A stretch of 64,000 bases of DNA, taken from NCBI GenBank assembly GCA_000310025.1, contig FN649744.1:746512-810511 (forward strand). Direction: 5' to 3'. The notes under the pieces were generated by a model, which was not told where the DNA came from, searched no databases, and was given only the letters and a program-made list of their open reading frames with translations. Of this stretch, positions 13,251-25,429 are shown in pieces. This DNA is from Ectocarpus siliculosus. Its lineage: Eukaryota; Sar; Phaeophyceae; Ectocarpales; Ectocarpaceae. Made by a program: the position numbers and the translations under genes. The number at the start of each line of letters is the position of its first letter. The first letter of the stretch is position 1.

Positions 13251-13778
13251 ACACCAGCGAGAGAACATATTACCTTGTGGAGGTTGTCAACAGGACAACA
13301 TTGCGCAAGTGACAGCCAGACAAACGTGTTCTCCACCTCGGCCACAAAGAGAGAATGTCTCATTCCGACACGCGCGCACACGGCAACTCACGAACGTACG
13401 ACGGTTTCCCTCCATGCCCTAGCGCTGAAAACGCTGAAAACGATTGCCTCAACACCAAGCCAACGCGCAGCTTAACCGCTCGCACGAAACTCACACTCTG
13501 GCTTCAGGAAGAAAGGCATCGCGTCTCAGCCTGGCATCGCTTGTCTCTAGTCAGTTCGCTCGTTCCCTGGAGCGGCGGTGTGTTCTTGCAATTCCTGTCT
13601 TCTCTCTTTCCCCGGTGAACCGGGAGGCTCCGCGGCTGGCGCCCAACTGGAGAGCATAGGCTATCATCTGTATCGTATTCCTTTGCGTGTAGCCCCTCCG
13701 AAGCGGACAGGGCGGACAACCAGCACCACACCGCGGCTTTGGGTGCGTGGTAGAGCACAAAGGACGGCAGCAGCAACA

Positions 13779-16700
13779 ATGCGATCTGATACGAAATTGA
13801 AAATCGCACGTCGCAAGCACACGCTCGGGCTATTGAAGTGGCTATACTCTCGAAGGAACGCGCAGCTCGACGGCACAAAGCTATCCCTTGAGTACCGCCG
13901 TTCATTCGTTGACCACGATACGCGGAGTTTGACGTATGGAGAGGTAAGCACTACTGTACCCTATGCATATGCTATGTACGCCCTCCTTCGGCATGCATCT
14001 CGGTATTCGGGCCTCGCTGTCAGTTGTGCGCTGTTCAAATGAACCCGCAGTCCCTGCTATGCCGGAGATGCGAGGGAGGACACATGCATACAAACACGCC
14101 AGTTTGAATTTCAAATGAGTTTCCCCGCACACCTCGGTTGTGGGTGCATGTGTGCATGTTTGCAACTCCAACTAAGGAGCTAAGGAGTATCAATTACCCA
14201 CCCTCCGGCGGTCGCGTTGCCGAAAATTCAAGTGATCTACCTTTCGCCCCTTCTCAACCACCTTGTCTGAGCCCGTGCAATGAACAGCCGTAGTAAATAG
14301 ACGAAGTTGGCGGCGGGTACCCTCAACACAGCAGTGAGACACCTTACAGCGGTACTATAGAGGGATACCCGGCTGCTGGAATTGAGAGACTGCTGTAACA
14401 CACCAACTATTCCTCGCAGCAACATGCATCGATTTTTCTGGGTTTCTCTCTCTCGCTCGGTATCAGGTGGATGTACCGGACTTCTTGTCGATCCTGGACT
14501 TGGTCAAGCCCCAAAATGAGATTTTTGTAGACCTCGGATCCGGCACTGGCAAAGCGGTACTGACGGCTGCGTGCGGGTTCCCTGAGTTCTTGAAGGTGCG
14601 TTGTTGCCATTGCGTTGCTGTTGTTGGTGCGGGTGGCGATTGCGATTGCTTGGGTTGTGCGGGCTGGAGCTGAAAGAGACGATGCCCGACCCGATCAAGA
14701 TGCTGTTCCAACATGAACCACGCGCTGTCTAATCCAATCGTAAGCAAGCGACCAATATATATGCCCTTGAACATTCCTCCGCATATCAGCGTCAGCAACA
14801 ACACATCATTGCTCCTCAAAAATAAAATCGTTTTTGCCCATCCCTCGCCCCCGCTGTTCCAAAAACACATCGTGCAATGGCTGCAATACCTTAAGTGCCG
14901 AGGGATTGAACTGGTTCAAGGATTAGCAGACGCGGCCGCCGACCACCTCCAAACTGCGAAGACGTTCCTCGCTAAGCCTCCTGCCCCCGCGCAGAACGTG
15001 GTTTCTACGAACGACGTTAGGGACGCGACGTTGGCTGGCGAAAGGGCTACACCTGTGGCTGCTCGCGCATCTCTTGGAAAGGAAAAGCTGGGCCAAGGTG
15101 GCGGCGGTGGTCGTAAGGGGAAAACAGCATCTGGAAGCAAGGCTTTGAATCAGGGCTTGAACGCCTGTGACTTGGAGGCCCTTATCGCGGAATTGCTAAG
15201 CCGACAACCGTCGGCCTCACACGCAGGGGGGGAACGAGAAACGGGTAGAAACGTCACCGCAACTGCTGCGAGAGTTTTGCGCGAGGCAAGCGCCGAGGAA
15301 ATCGCTTCTTGGCTCGTCCGCGAAATGGGACATCGACGGCAAGTGGATGGATGCCCACCTGTAATCTGTGTTTGTGTGTCTTGCTAAGTCCACTCACGCG
15401 TGATCGAGGTGTGGTTGTTGCAGGTGTGCATGTAACATAGCGCCCAGCAGTTGCCTTGCATTGCGGCACTTGCGATATATTCAGCAGACCGCCACCGAAT
15501 GTGGGTATCACCTTGCCGTCTGAGCCTGCCGATGAGCTTGTTCCCGGGTTCCGTTTGAGAAACCTCTATCGCGCGAGCACTGTGCAGAAGGTTGCCGCAC
15601 CCCAGGGACACGATATCATCGTTGTTGTCCCGCGCTTGCCACGTATGCGTTCTCAACAGATACAAGAGTAGCTTGCGCGGTTACGGCGGCCTCCAGAAGT
15701 TCCTGGTCGCTAGGAGACGAGCGAGCGACGCATCGAGCCGTTTGTCAATCACGGAAGACGGAACCAGGGTGACCGTCTGCCTCGCGGACGAATGTCCCTC
15801 CGCACTTCACCCGTCATCATCGCAACCAAGGGATGCTGCGGCTGGTGAGCGATGCGAGGAGGAGACGACGCACCGCAGTGGGTTCGTTGAGCAAGATTGT
15901 CGGGGAGCCTGCCGCGACACCCACGGCGACGCGGAAGCGGCTTCCAGCTCTGCTGCTACGGTCGTCCCTTTGAGTCACTCATCAGAGATCGACAACGGGA
16001 AGTCGTGGGAAGACGGAAGTCCGCCTCCGTCTACTACTTGTGAAGCATTGCCGACGGCTTGTTCTTTGACTCCTTCCATGCTGGGTTTATCGTGTGATGA
16101 CACCACTCCCGGCGGCGGGACAATCTGCAAGGACGGAAGCGTCGAGGATGTTGTCAACAGGAGGCGTTTGCCGGAGCCGGGTCCGCTCACCGCCGAGTCC
16201 CTAGCAGGAGTGGAGCTTATTTGTGGAGATATTTTTGAGGAGGCATGGTGAGACATTACCGAAATTTCGATTTTCAACTCCTCTCTCCCCTGTTCAAAAT
16301 GGATGTGCTTCGAGGCTACCAACTGCTGGCTTGGCCACCGCGGTACACATGGAACAACTCGGTGCTGGCGCTTGTGATTCGCACCATTCCGAGGTGTCCC
16401 TACCGCAAAAGCGCAGCATTTCGAATCGTTTGCTTTCATTGCAGCAAAGTAACGCCGTTGCGTTCTCAGGACTCAGGAACGCCCATAATCGTGCTCATTG
16501 GCCGATGACGCACTGCATGAGTCCTGTCCTCTCGCTGCCCTCGTGACGCTGTTAGCGGCTAGGCCCGATGGGTGCCTGGTCCGTCTGTAATAGAGACGTG
16601 GCTTGACACAACGCCAGCTGACATCGACACCCAACTCGTCTCGTAATTATTCCTTGCTGTTCCAACGTCGACCTCGTGTTTGTTTCCGCAGGGACGATGC

Positions 16701-17007
16701 GGGGGTCGTGTACGTGGCCTCCTTGCTTTTCGACGAGAGTATGATGGCACTCCTGGCTCAGCGCGTACACAGGCTCCGCCCGGGCGCTCGAATTATTTCT
16801 CTCAAACCGATCCCTGCTCCGGAATCGAGCAGGGAGCTAACCGGCCCACGGGATGTTGGAGTGCGTGAAGGCGACAAAGGCGTACGGCAGGATAGCAGTA
16901 GAGATAACGAAACTGCCGGGATTGATCCGGGGTTGAGGCTGTTGCACGAGGGTGTCTTCCGCATGAGCTGGCAAATGGCTCGCGTCTACATCTACGTGAG
17001 GTTGTGA
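13779..17007 (+). CDS. DOT1-fold class I SAM-dependent methyltransferase
   Basis: Exons: 13779-13943, 14467-14595, 14896 to 15342 or 15360, about 15667-16247, 16692-17007 (TGA). Phases close with either exon-3 end, giving about 550 residues. The start ATG gives MRSDTKLKIARR. The exon 1/2 junction makes TYGEV, followed by the SAM-binding motif I FVDLGSGTGKAV. Exon 3 begins CRGIELVQGL (motif post-I). The exon 4/5 junction makes ICGDIFEEAWDDAGVVYVAS, then LLFDESMM and LRPGARIISLKPIP. This order is that of DOT1-like methyltransferases. The Asn-Asn of true DOT1 (VNN after motif II) is replaced by VAS, so a histone H3K79 role is doubtful. About 300 low-complexity residues separate post-I from motif II. 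It is divergent from the TBC gene, only about 0.6 kb from that gene's first candidate exon. The substrate is unknown. Confidence 0.8.
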
Positions 17008-17009
17008 AC

Positions 17010-18029
17010 GTTGCAACTTTGGCGGCTCTCTACTTGTAACGGTACTGCTGAGAGTACCACGTCGTAAAATGTACTCGGAGGAGGTGCCGTAAGGGTTGTG
17101 TATTGTAGCTTGAGTTGCAGGGGTATCCGTGCCGTGTCTGGGTTTGAAGTTTCATGCCAAACGGTACGAGACATATATTGGACATTTCGCTTGGCGTCAC
17201 GTCTACAATCTCTGGTCCGTCAAAACAATTGAGAGGCATTCGAACGCCGACTTGTACCAGAAATTTGCCTGTAACCTGGAAGATTGTTGAACGGTGCCGT
17301 TGTGCCGGAAGTATCCCGCTTATATGTACCGTGTCACAAAACATACCTAGTCCAAGCAGTTATTGGATATCGCCGTCAAGTACCCCCCCCCCCCCCCTCT
17401 TTGTTTCACCCCCCCTTCTTGTACTTGTCCTACATAGTGACCACGGAAGGCATCCGGGTCAGTTAGACCGGCACGGATGTTCGAAGGCACTGAATAGAGA
17501 CCGGACCGGTTTTGAATGTCAAGACAAACGGCCTCGTGTGCACCCATATGCGAGCACACCGCCGTACATCGTGTTATTTGTAGCACGTGAGCCATTGCTC
17601 AGCCTGACGCCAGCTCCTTCAGCTGTCCCGCACGATTGTGGCCGCACTCATTCCGGAAATGGCCTGTATACGTGAAGACCACGCTGGCTCGACATACACT
17701 CACCAGAATCACTCAAGTCTTATCCCACGCATTTTTTGTGTGACAATCAACAAGCTCGCACGATTGATCCGCCCAGCCCGCACAACATCGAATCGAAGAA
17801 ATGAGGCCGCCACCGCGGACACAATTGCTGCAGTGATTCTTGCGGCTTGCCTGCGCTACCGTCAGGCGTCCATCTCAATCTGCACAAACAAGACCGAGCG
17901 GCAGAGGGGAACAAACAGGACGTCCACGGTGAGAAATGGGGAACGCATCCATCCAACATGCATCCAATCTTGGAAATCAATCAACGTGCAGTCTGAGCGG
18001 AATCAACGTGCCGTCTGGGTCTGAGCACG
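17010..18029. other. Intergenic region, 3' flank of the methyltransferase gene
   Basis: I find no supported coding exon. A C-homopolymer of about 16 bases lies at 17,380-17,398. Just before the element at 18,030 there is a short duplicated phrase (atcaacgtgc, around 17,980 and 18,002). Confidence 0.4.
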
Positions 18030-18965
18030 TACCGTAAGTGACACAAGATAGCACACTCACAGAAGATAGCACACCCCGAACACACCTCTCCAGGAAAGCA
18101 CACCCGGTCATGTTTGTTTTGGACACGGAAAAAAACGCCAATTTATCACACCGGTGACACAAGATAGCACGCCCCCTACAGCTCCGCCGCATACTCAATC
18201 ACGGAGCCCCCATTACCACACCTGGTGGTTAGTGGTACGGACGTGCACAGCCCGACGTGCAAACCCACGAACAGAGGCACACAGCTGGTATGCACACAAA
18301 CAAGGACAATACTGTACCCTCCTGGACACAGCCCTGCTGGAAGTGACGAGGCCCAGACCCATAGAAGTCTGCGCGATTGATTTTATCACATGTTTTGTTT
18401 TCCACGACCCTTTCTTGTCGCCGCCCTCGCGGCCCTCGTATCAAACCCCTCAAAGGAATGTGACGGCAACAATGTGATGACAAGAGAGATAGCACACACC
18501 CTTCCTTGTTAATGACACCTCTCCAAGGAGTGTGTGTTTTTGCAGAATATAGATGTATGCATCACACACACCCTCAATACATCACACCCCCTTTCTAGGA
18601 ATATTTTGAATGTGGGGACAGACATTAGTTGGCATTGGAGACATCACACCCCCTTTTCATTACACCTCTTCAAGGCAAGGAATGTGGGAGCCGCAATCTG
18701 CTGGCAAAGTTGTTTTCACACCCCCCTTCATTTATCACACCCCTTCAATGAATGGTGGATCAGGTAAATATATTATCACCACATCCCTTTTCATCATACC
18801 CCCTTGATTTATCACACCCCTTTGATTGCGGGCTCTGTCAACGTGCACATTATCACACCGGTGACACAAGATAGCACATCTATTCCAGGAAAGCACACCC
18901 GGTGATAAGTTTTTTAAACTCTAAAATCTTATCATCGGGGTGGGCTTTCTTGTGTCACTTACGGT
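18030..18965. mobile_element. MITE-like element with 19-bp terminal inverted repeats
   Basis: The left end reads taccgtaagtgacacaaga (18,030-18,048), and its exact reverse complement closes the element at 18,947-18,965. Both ends are bounded by TA, which would fit a TA target-site duplication with termini starting CCGTAAG. Inside are further copies of gtgacacaagatagcac (about 18,154 and 18,860), repeated atcacacccc-type phrases from 18,550 to 18,840, and a hairpin near the right end (18,890-18,946). There is no transposase frame, so it would be non-autonomous. A Tc1/mariner-like origin is inference from the TA boundary only. Confidence 0.7.
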
Positions 18966-19139
18966 ATAGTCCTTGTGCTCCAGCATTGCTGAACAATACG
19001 GGAACAACTCCTCTTGACAGCCGCGAGTGGTTTCGTTTTGATTTAAGACGATCTTAGCCGGTGGTGCATACGCGATGCATCAGTCTCCTTTCCGGCAGTT
19101 TTACTAACCGCGAATGCAATGAGGCCAGAATTTTACTCA

Positions 19140-22100
19140 TCACCAGATTCTGTACGAACGGTCACCTGCATCCGACACACAACGCTGTGTAACGCGCGAC
19201 AACACCGATGTTTTGCGACAGACATCAAAAGCTCTCACATCGTCCTTGGGCTGCTTAGGCTCCAGATCTTCCCCGTACTGCACTATGTAGTCGGCGTGGT
19301 GCAGCACTAGGGCGATGTCCTCCTCGTCTCGAATATCCAGCGGCAAAAAGTTTACCTTCGAGATTTCACCCGACCAACATTGGGAGTTCGAGACATGTTA
19401 GAGGCGTGCCGACAAAAACTAGTGTCACTTGACTAGCTTGAACGCACGACACAAACCGAAATTGAAGAGGTACGCCCAACTCGGACCCCACATAATGTTG
19501 AATCTGGCGAGGACGACATCGGTCGCAACACCGATGAGGACCCATGTCTAACTCAAGGGTACGCATACGACCAGAGGAACGCATTTCTTTGTTTCACCCG
19601 GGTGTGATCGATCGACACCTTGACGAGTACGGCGCGCTTCTAGAAGGTGACGGTCCACACACCACGCACCATTGTGTAGTCGTCCAGGACGCCCGAGATA
19701 GCCTCCGTAAGTCGCGCCAATCTAGGCAGTGGCCCTCTTCGAGCCCCTTCCACGCCTCCTTGCGCCCCCAATACTTGTAATCTGCCCCGTGGTTGCAACT
19801 CTGTCACGAGGATGCGATGTTGGTAAGGGGAGTGACAGGGTAGTGGCACACGCAGGATGTCAGTGTTACCAGTCTACGTCAGCGCATTTCGCGCGTGGTA
19901 AGTAGGAGGACAGATCCTTGTAACGTTTTCGGCAGCAGCTACTCAAGGTAACATATGAACATATGTCAGTTTGTTGTCTTCGTTTCCGTCGACACAAACA
20001 CATACCACAGCATGTCCCCCGTCGCCTGCCCCCCTCCCTCACCTTCTCTTTGTGCCGTGGTCGCACCAGTCCCCACATCCGCGGATTCTTCGCCGCCCGC
20101 CCCTCGACCCAACCCCTCGTCGTCCATAACGTTCTCCCCCTCGTCCTCGTCCTCCTCCCCCCCCCTCTCCCCCCTGTTGAATGGTGCCGTCCCGAAATGT
20201 ACTCCCCGTTGTGCTTGTGGATAGTGCATCGAGATCAACGCGGCGTTTTCCGTGTCTAAGAACCGCTCCACCTGGACAGCGCGCAAGTGCCGCACGGCAG
20301 GACTCGCGTGTTCAGACACGGCACTAGGAAGGATAGGACGGAGGTGTGAAATGAAATGGCCGCACGTCGTTCACGTCGTGGATGGATCCAAGACTAGCTA
20401 TTACAGCCCGTGTCTGAAGCATCCCGAAAAGCTTCGGACAGGCGGAAAGACGAGGACCGATTTTTTTTTCAACTTGTAGAACGTTCTCTAAAAATAATGC
20501 GGCCTCTTTTTGCGGCGATTTACAGGGAGCAAGCACCCACTCGATGAAAAAACCAAGACATTTGGACAAGCAGCGGCACCGCAATGTGGACAGAGTGAAT
20601 GTAGCCCCGGTGAACTCCCTAAGCTTTCGCCGTGTCGGCCTCACCTCGCTTCGGTCCGCTAGATCACACTTGGTGAGCACGTTCAAGTGCGGCAGCTCGA
20701 GCTGCACCATCGCGCTGAGGCTCAACAGTGCCCCGCTCATGAACTTGGCAGGGTCGGTGATGAACGTGGCATCTAGTAGAAACACCGCGCAAACGTTGTA
20801 ATTCCAAGACTGCCAGCAAGTTACGACGAGCGGGAGGGGACGGGCGGGTCCAGAACGACTGCTGTAAGCCGTGGGCGGCGATGTTGTAGGAGGGAGTTCG
20901 GCACCTGTACCCGTGAAGAATGTTCATGGCAAACCAGACCTAGCTGTCGCCCTCGCCACGTAGTCTTACCTTGAGCTGGTCCAGGACATTGCGCATAACC
21001 GGGACGTGGCTGTACAGCTCCACCTTGGGGATGACACACACACACACACACAGAGAAGAGAGACAGAGAACAGCGGTGGAGGGAGAGAGGGAGAGCGAGA
21101 CAGAGACAGAGACAGAGAGAGAGACAGAGACAGAGACATACACACAGACAGACAGACAGACAGAGAGGCGGACATTCATGAGGTAGTACAGAAATTTCCC
21201 CGAGACGGGCGGTACTGGATGCACGGCTACAACGAGGCACAGCCCATTGCACAGACGCGCTATAGCTCAACGAGGTGTACCCTACAATCACGCAGCCCTG
21301 CCTTCCAGATCGACACACCTAGTAGGGCAACGAAAAACTGCACCCAACCGTTTCCCATGGACTAGTGGTGAACACAGCGGAGTGGCGGACACGAATCAAC
21401 ATGCAACGCAGCAACAAGTGCCACCGAGAACACATCTATCCGACCTTGAGGTGGGACGAATCAGTAGTTTTGCCTCACGCCAAAGGGAAACGCTCCATCG
21501 GGATAGAGGAAGGTGAGCACCTGGCCGGGGCAGTCGAAGATTATGTATTCGTCATCATCAAACTTATCCAGCTCGTCCTTGAGCCAGTCCATATTGTCCA
21601 GGAGGTACTCCATGCAATAAACCAGCCCCCCGTTCGGACCTAATTCCAGCTCTTCCATGGCGTCCTCAAGAGATATCAGGTCTGCAAAAATCGCAGCGCC
21701 AGGCATTCCAAGACATGGAAGTCGTTCCATAAAGCGGCCACAGGCTTCGGAAGGTTGACTGGCCGCAAGGCGCACTACTGTCTCACGCGACCTCAAGATA
21801 AGCAAGGTGTGCACTCGATGGTTGAGGGTCGGCTGTGAGGAAGGCCATGCGCACGGCTTGTATTCAGCTTGGTGCCACACATTTCCGTTTCAACACCTCT
21901 CAATGCCGCTGAGATACAGTACTAAATATTATACCCGGTAGGGTAGCGGTGTACCATGATACGACGTAGGAAGTATATAAAACCCATGTTTAGCACGTTG
22001 ACCCAGCAGTGGTTCGCAGTCGCCAACCGTCTAATCATGGTTGGCCTGGCTGACATTAAACATACCACAGAGGTAGACAAGACTTTATCGCAGGACATTG

Positions 22101-22352
22101 GTACAACGAATCACCCAATCTTAAATTTTCAAAGCCAACTCCGAACGAATCGTACTGTAAATTGACAGCCGTATTGCATCAGCACTCCTCGCAATGTCTC
22201 CCACCTCTGATATCGAAGGCGACTTCGTACTCGAAGGCCTCCGCGGCAGGGTCGAGGTTGACGACGTGCACCGTCCTCTTGGCGTTTTGGCAGTGCTCCT
22301 GCATGATCTTGCAGTACGTCGACTTGCCGGTGCCCGCCGGCCCCATAACCAT
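19140..22352 (-). CDS. GPN3: GPN-loop GTPase 3 (RNA polymerase II assembly factor)
   Basis: Exons, high to low: 22352-22205, 21681-21521, 21023-20970, 20809-20645, 20271-20043, 19734-19670, 19355-19140. All junction phases close, giving about 345 residues. The first exon found begins [17 protein letters not shown], the P-loop. In other GPN3 proteins a few residues precede this, so a mini-exon with the true start probably lies upstream of the acceptor at 22,353. The GPN signature reads [20 protein letters not shown], then FDCPGQ (G3) and NVLTKCDL (G4-like TKxD). The C-terminal block [14 protein letters not shown] is typical of GPN3. A donor-like GTGAGA after PKDD leaves the last residues uncertain. 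An acidic insertion ([16 protein letters not shown]) sits in exon 5, after VERFLD. GPN proteins act as dimers in cytoplasmic assembly and nuclear import of RNA polymerase II. Confidence 0.9.
21036..21172. repeat. CA/GA-rich microsatellite in a GPN3 intron
   Basis: Runs of cacaca (21,036-21,052) and gaga/cagaga (21,053-21,172) lie directly upstream, on the minus strand, of the acceptor of the 54-bp GPN3 exon at 21,023. On the transcript this is a long CT/GT tract. Confidence 0.85.
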
Positions 22353-22365
22353 CTGGGTTTGTTGT

Positions 22366-22402
22366 CAAGGGAAGTCAAGGGAAGTCAAGGGAAGTCAAGG
22401 GA
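22366..22402 (+). repeat. Short tandem repeat gtcaagggaa
   Basis: The 10-bp unit gtcaagggaa occurs about four times in tandem just upstream of the first recognised GPN3 exon (minus strand). It lies in intron or 5' flank. Confidence 0.8.
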
Positions 22403-22409
22403 ACAAAAG

Positions 22410-24660
22410 GGACTTTAGGGTTGCCACCTTGTCTAGACCTCCGACACGTGTTGCATCGTTTCATTCGCGGTGGAAGTCGGCCGATGGATAAGCCCATCTA
22501 AAGAACAACACCTCCATTAATACTGCTGTAGTACTCGGAAGCTCGAAAATATATACGCGGGGAACGGTGGCTCCGCGGTCAGCCCTCACTACTGCGGAAG
22601 TGAAAAATTGAAAACGTGCAGACGATGTACACGCTCACCAAGAAAAGGGTAAAGGTTGTTGCAATGATGCATTTGTTTCGGTCCAGATCGATGCCTAGAC
22701 TACAGGGTGCACCAATCTTTGCACCCCGCCCGAAGACCTATGTTGCCACTGTAATCACCTCTAAACACTAAGGCGTGCACGCTTTGGAACCCAACATACT
22801 TTTAACCAACACTACGTTGCCCGGGACTGTCAGGTCTGCGGCTTGCTGGCTGTATCGCTGTAAACGCTATTCAGGCTACACTGCAGTGTGTGGCGGAGGT
22901 GTGGCAGATCAAACTTGCGTTGTGTGTGCCTTCATGTATGTGCTTGTGGTAGAGCCAGCAAGGCGTCGTGAAATCGGATCGCATAATTGCCGACCTCCCC
23001 GCGGACAATACAGGGAGCATAGAAGGGTCTCGATGCCTCGATCTCCTCAATCTCCAAGTTGAGGACCACCTCCCTCCCCCAACTTCTCACCACCGCACGA
23101 AGCCAGCACAACTAGCGAATATTGGCAGGATGGAAAGAGTGGGGGCATGCAGCTATTTTCTCACGCACCTGGCAACACTTTCCCATCGCGCCACAGCCAA
23201 AGGCCCTCGCGAGATGTTTGTGGGGGGGCGTCAAGCGTCAAGCCGTCTCACAGCAGTACCAAACTGCCGAAAGGAGTTCGACGAATCGGTTTCGCTGTCA
23301 TCCCAGAGGGGGGGGCAATCATGCGCGATGTTCGCGGAAGGGAACAGATCGAGGAGGAAGGTCTCTCTCTTCGTGTATTTTCCACGGATGAAGCAGAGCA
23401 CAACCAAGCATTTGAAATAGAATAAGAGCGATGTGCGTTTTCGTAGTCACGGTCAGAGAATGGAGTCAAACAGCAGTCAACAATACATAATACGAAGTAC
23501 TGCTGTAGTCCTTTTATTCTTATTTTTCGCGAAAAGTTTAGCCTTATTATTTTCTTAACGGAATTTTTCTTAATGCGGGCCACTATACAGCACCATTTTA
23601 CATGTGCACTGTGGCTCGGCGTGTGAGCAAAGAAGATGGGGAGGAAGGTGGGCTGATAGGGGAGGTACACGATGTAGAAGTTGATCAAAAATGTGGGTTA
23701 TCATTCGGTTATCATGACTAAAAGTTGTACAGGGAGGGAGGGAATTGCGAGACAGCAATGAGACGACGGCACGGGAGTTTCGTGAAGTTGTGAAAACAAT
23801 ACACCCCCAGTGGCAGCATTTTGGCGATTATGATCATCCGGGGTGTTATTTTGTAGGGGGGTGCGGTTTTACGTGTCAACATATTGCAAGATCCGAGAGC
23901 ACTTCAATACGTAGGGTGGTGAGCACAATGCAGTTTGTAGAAGATCGCGTCAGACTTCTTTGGCTAACCAAGTTGGTGTGCGTCAAATGGGCCAAGTTCC
24001 GATGGGCAGCATCATGGTATCAAGCTGTAAACCTGAGATACCGGTTCGTCTTCCAAACTGAAGGGACAAAAAAGGTAAAGGGGGAGAAAGGTGTTTACTG
24101 TGGCGAGAGATGCGAAAGGGTTTCAAAACTTCGGCATCCAGTCGAATACAATATGAGTCCCCTAGAGATGTTTGGTTGACATGATTTCTAGGTACGTTGT
24201 ACAAAATTGGGTAGGGAGACTCGAACTACACAACGTGGACTGCTGTTGTACGTTGTGAAGTTGCTTTAGTTCGTACCAAACAACAACGCAGTCCTCGCCA
24301 GGCACACACGGCAGCCTGCCAAGCACACAGGTCTGTGGAGATGGCTGCCAGTTGCTCCCGTCTGGCCGACGACAGAAACAATGCCAAACGTTTTGACGAT
24401 CCATTGGAGACACCAAAGCGGTCCCATTATGCTTTCCACACCTCGAAGCGAAAAAGTTTCTCGAACCCCACAAGCAACTCATTCGGTTCACGAATACCAC
24501 TTTCTACAGCTGAATCTATAGCAACGCGTCCATCTACAGCAGAAAAATGGCAGACTGTCAGGTAGAGACACAAGCAACCGCAAGCACCAGCCAAAGCTCC
24601 TTGTAAAATGAAAAGCATAAACGACACAAGCGATGCATCCAAATCAAATCTCCACGCGAA
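22410..24660. other. Intergenic region between GPN3 and the phosphoesterase gene
   Basis: No protein family is recognisable in this stretch. It contains several ACTGCTGT-type motifs (22,520; 23,470; 23,498; 24,238). The unassigned start exon of GPN3 is expected near its left end. Confidence 0.4.
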
Positions 24661-24671
24661 CCGTGTTCATG

Positions 24672-25429
24672 TCAGTCACTCCCCGCCTTCTTCTTGCCAT
24701 TTCCTCCACCAGGGGCGGACCACATGGCCTCCGCTGGGACGCACACGACCCTTCGCCCGGGCAACACGACAGCCGTCAGCGACCGCCCGTAAACGCAACC
24801 GGTGTCTAGACCGGTGGCAAACGCCTCTTTCTGAAACCCTCGCTTCGCGTCGTGTCCAAAGTACACGTGCTCCGGCCCCTTCCAGGCCTTGGCCCAGGCC
24901 AGACCTTCCCAACAGTGAACACGAGAGATAGGGAGGGAAGGCGGGCGCGGAGTCGTCCAAGGGCAAAAAAAAAAGAGCAGATAAATTATCCGGCGAAACT
25001 TGGGGAGTGTGGATAGAACTGCGCAGGCACCCAGGCTTCGACTACCTCCATCACATGCTGAATGACATCCCGCCGCTGGCAGCTCCTTCGAGACTGCTCC
25101 GGGATCACTCAACTAAAACTGACACCAGCCGGTGGATTGCCTCGTGCAATACGTGGCGTGAGAGGGGGGGCGAAGGGTTCATCTCTGCAGTTTCTAAACA
25201 CGCAACCAGGGAAAAATCCAAAGTGACCGTCGTACCTTGGTCTGGGAGAGTACGGGGCTCGTAGCCCCCGCCACCCTCTATCTCCACAACGTTTCGCATG
25301 CAAGACATTGCCTCTGCGTCTTGGCCGTTCAGAGGCACCCCGGGCACGAGGCCAGCGTGTACGATGATGCAACCCAAGGAAGGGAAGCTCAGCGTGTAGG
25401 GTAGGGCGCTTATCCACTGGAGATCATCG
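24672..25429 (-). CDS. Calcineurin-like phosphoesterase, C-terminal two exons
   Basis: Exons 25429-25236 and 24904-24672 (stop at 24,672) join in phase 1. They encode the second half of a PPP-type metallophosphoesterase: [13 protein letters not shown], then [17 protein letters not shown] (metal-binding His in VHAGL), and after the junction [21 protein letters not shown] (metal-binding His in FGHD) and [11 protein letters not shown]. This combination resembles the Ppn2/Rhizobiales-like phosphatase group rather than classical PP1/PP2A. Members hydrolyse phosphoesters, including phosphoproteins, polyphosphate or dinucleotide polyphosphates; which applies here cannot be told. The N-terminal half with GDxHG, GDxxxxG and GNH motifs was not found on the minus strand upstream. 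It may lie in small exons I missed or in the 367-base N gap. Confidence 0.75.

Noticed and set aside
24195-24260. A minus-strand phrase gttcgagtctccc resembling a tRNA 3' half
   Set aside because: No matching anticodon or acceptor stems were found.
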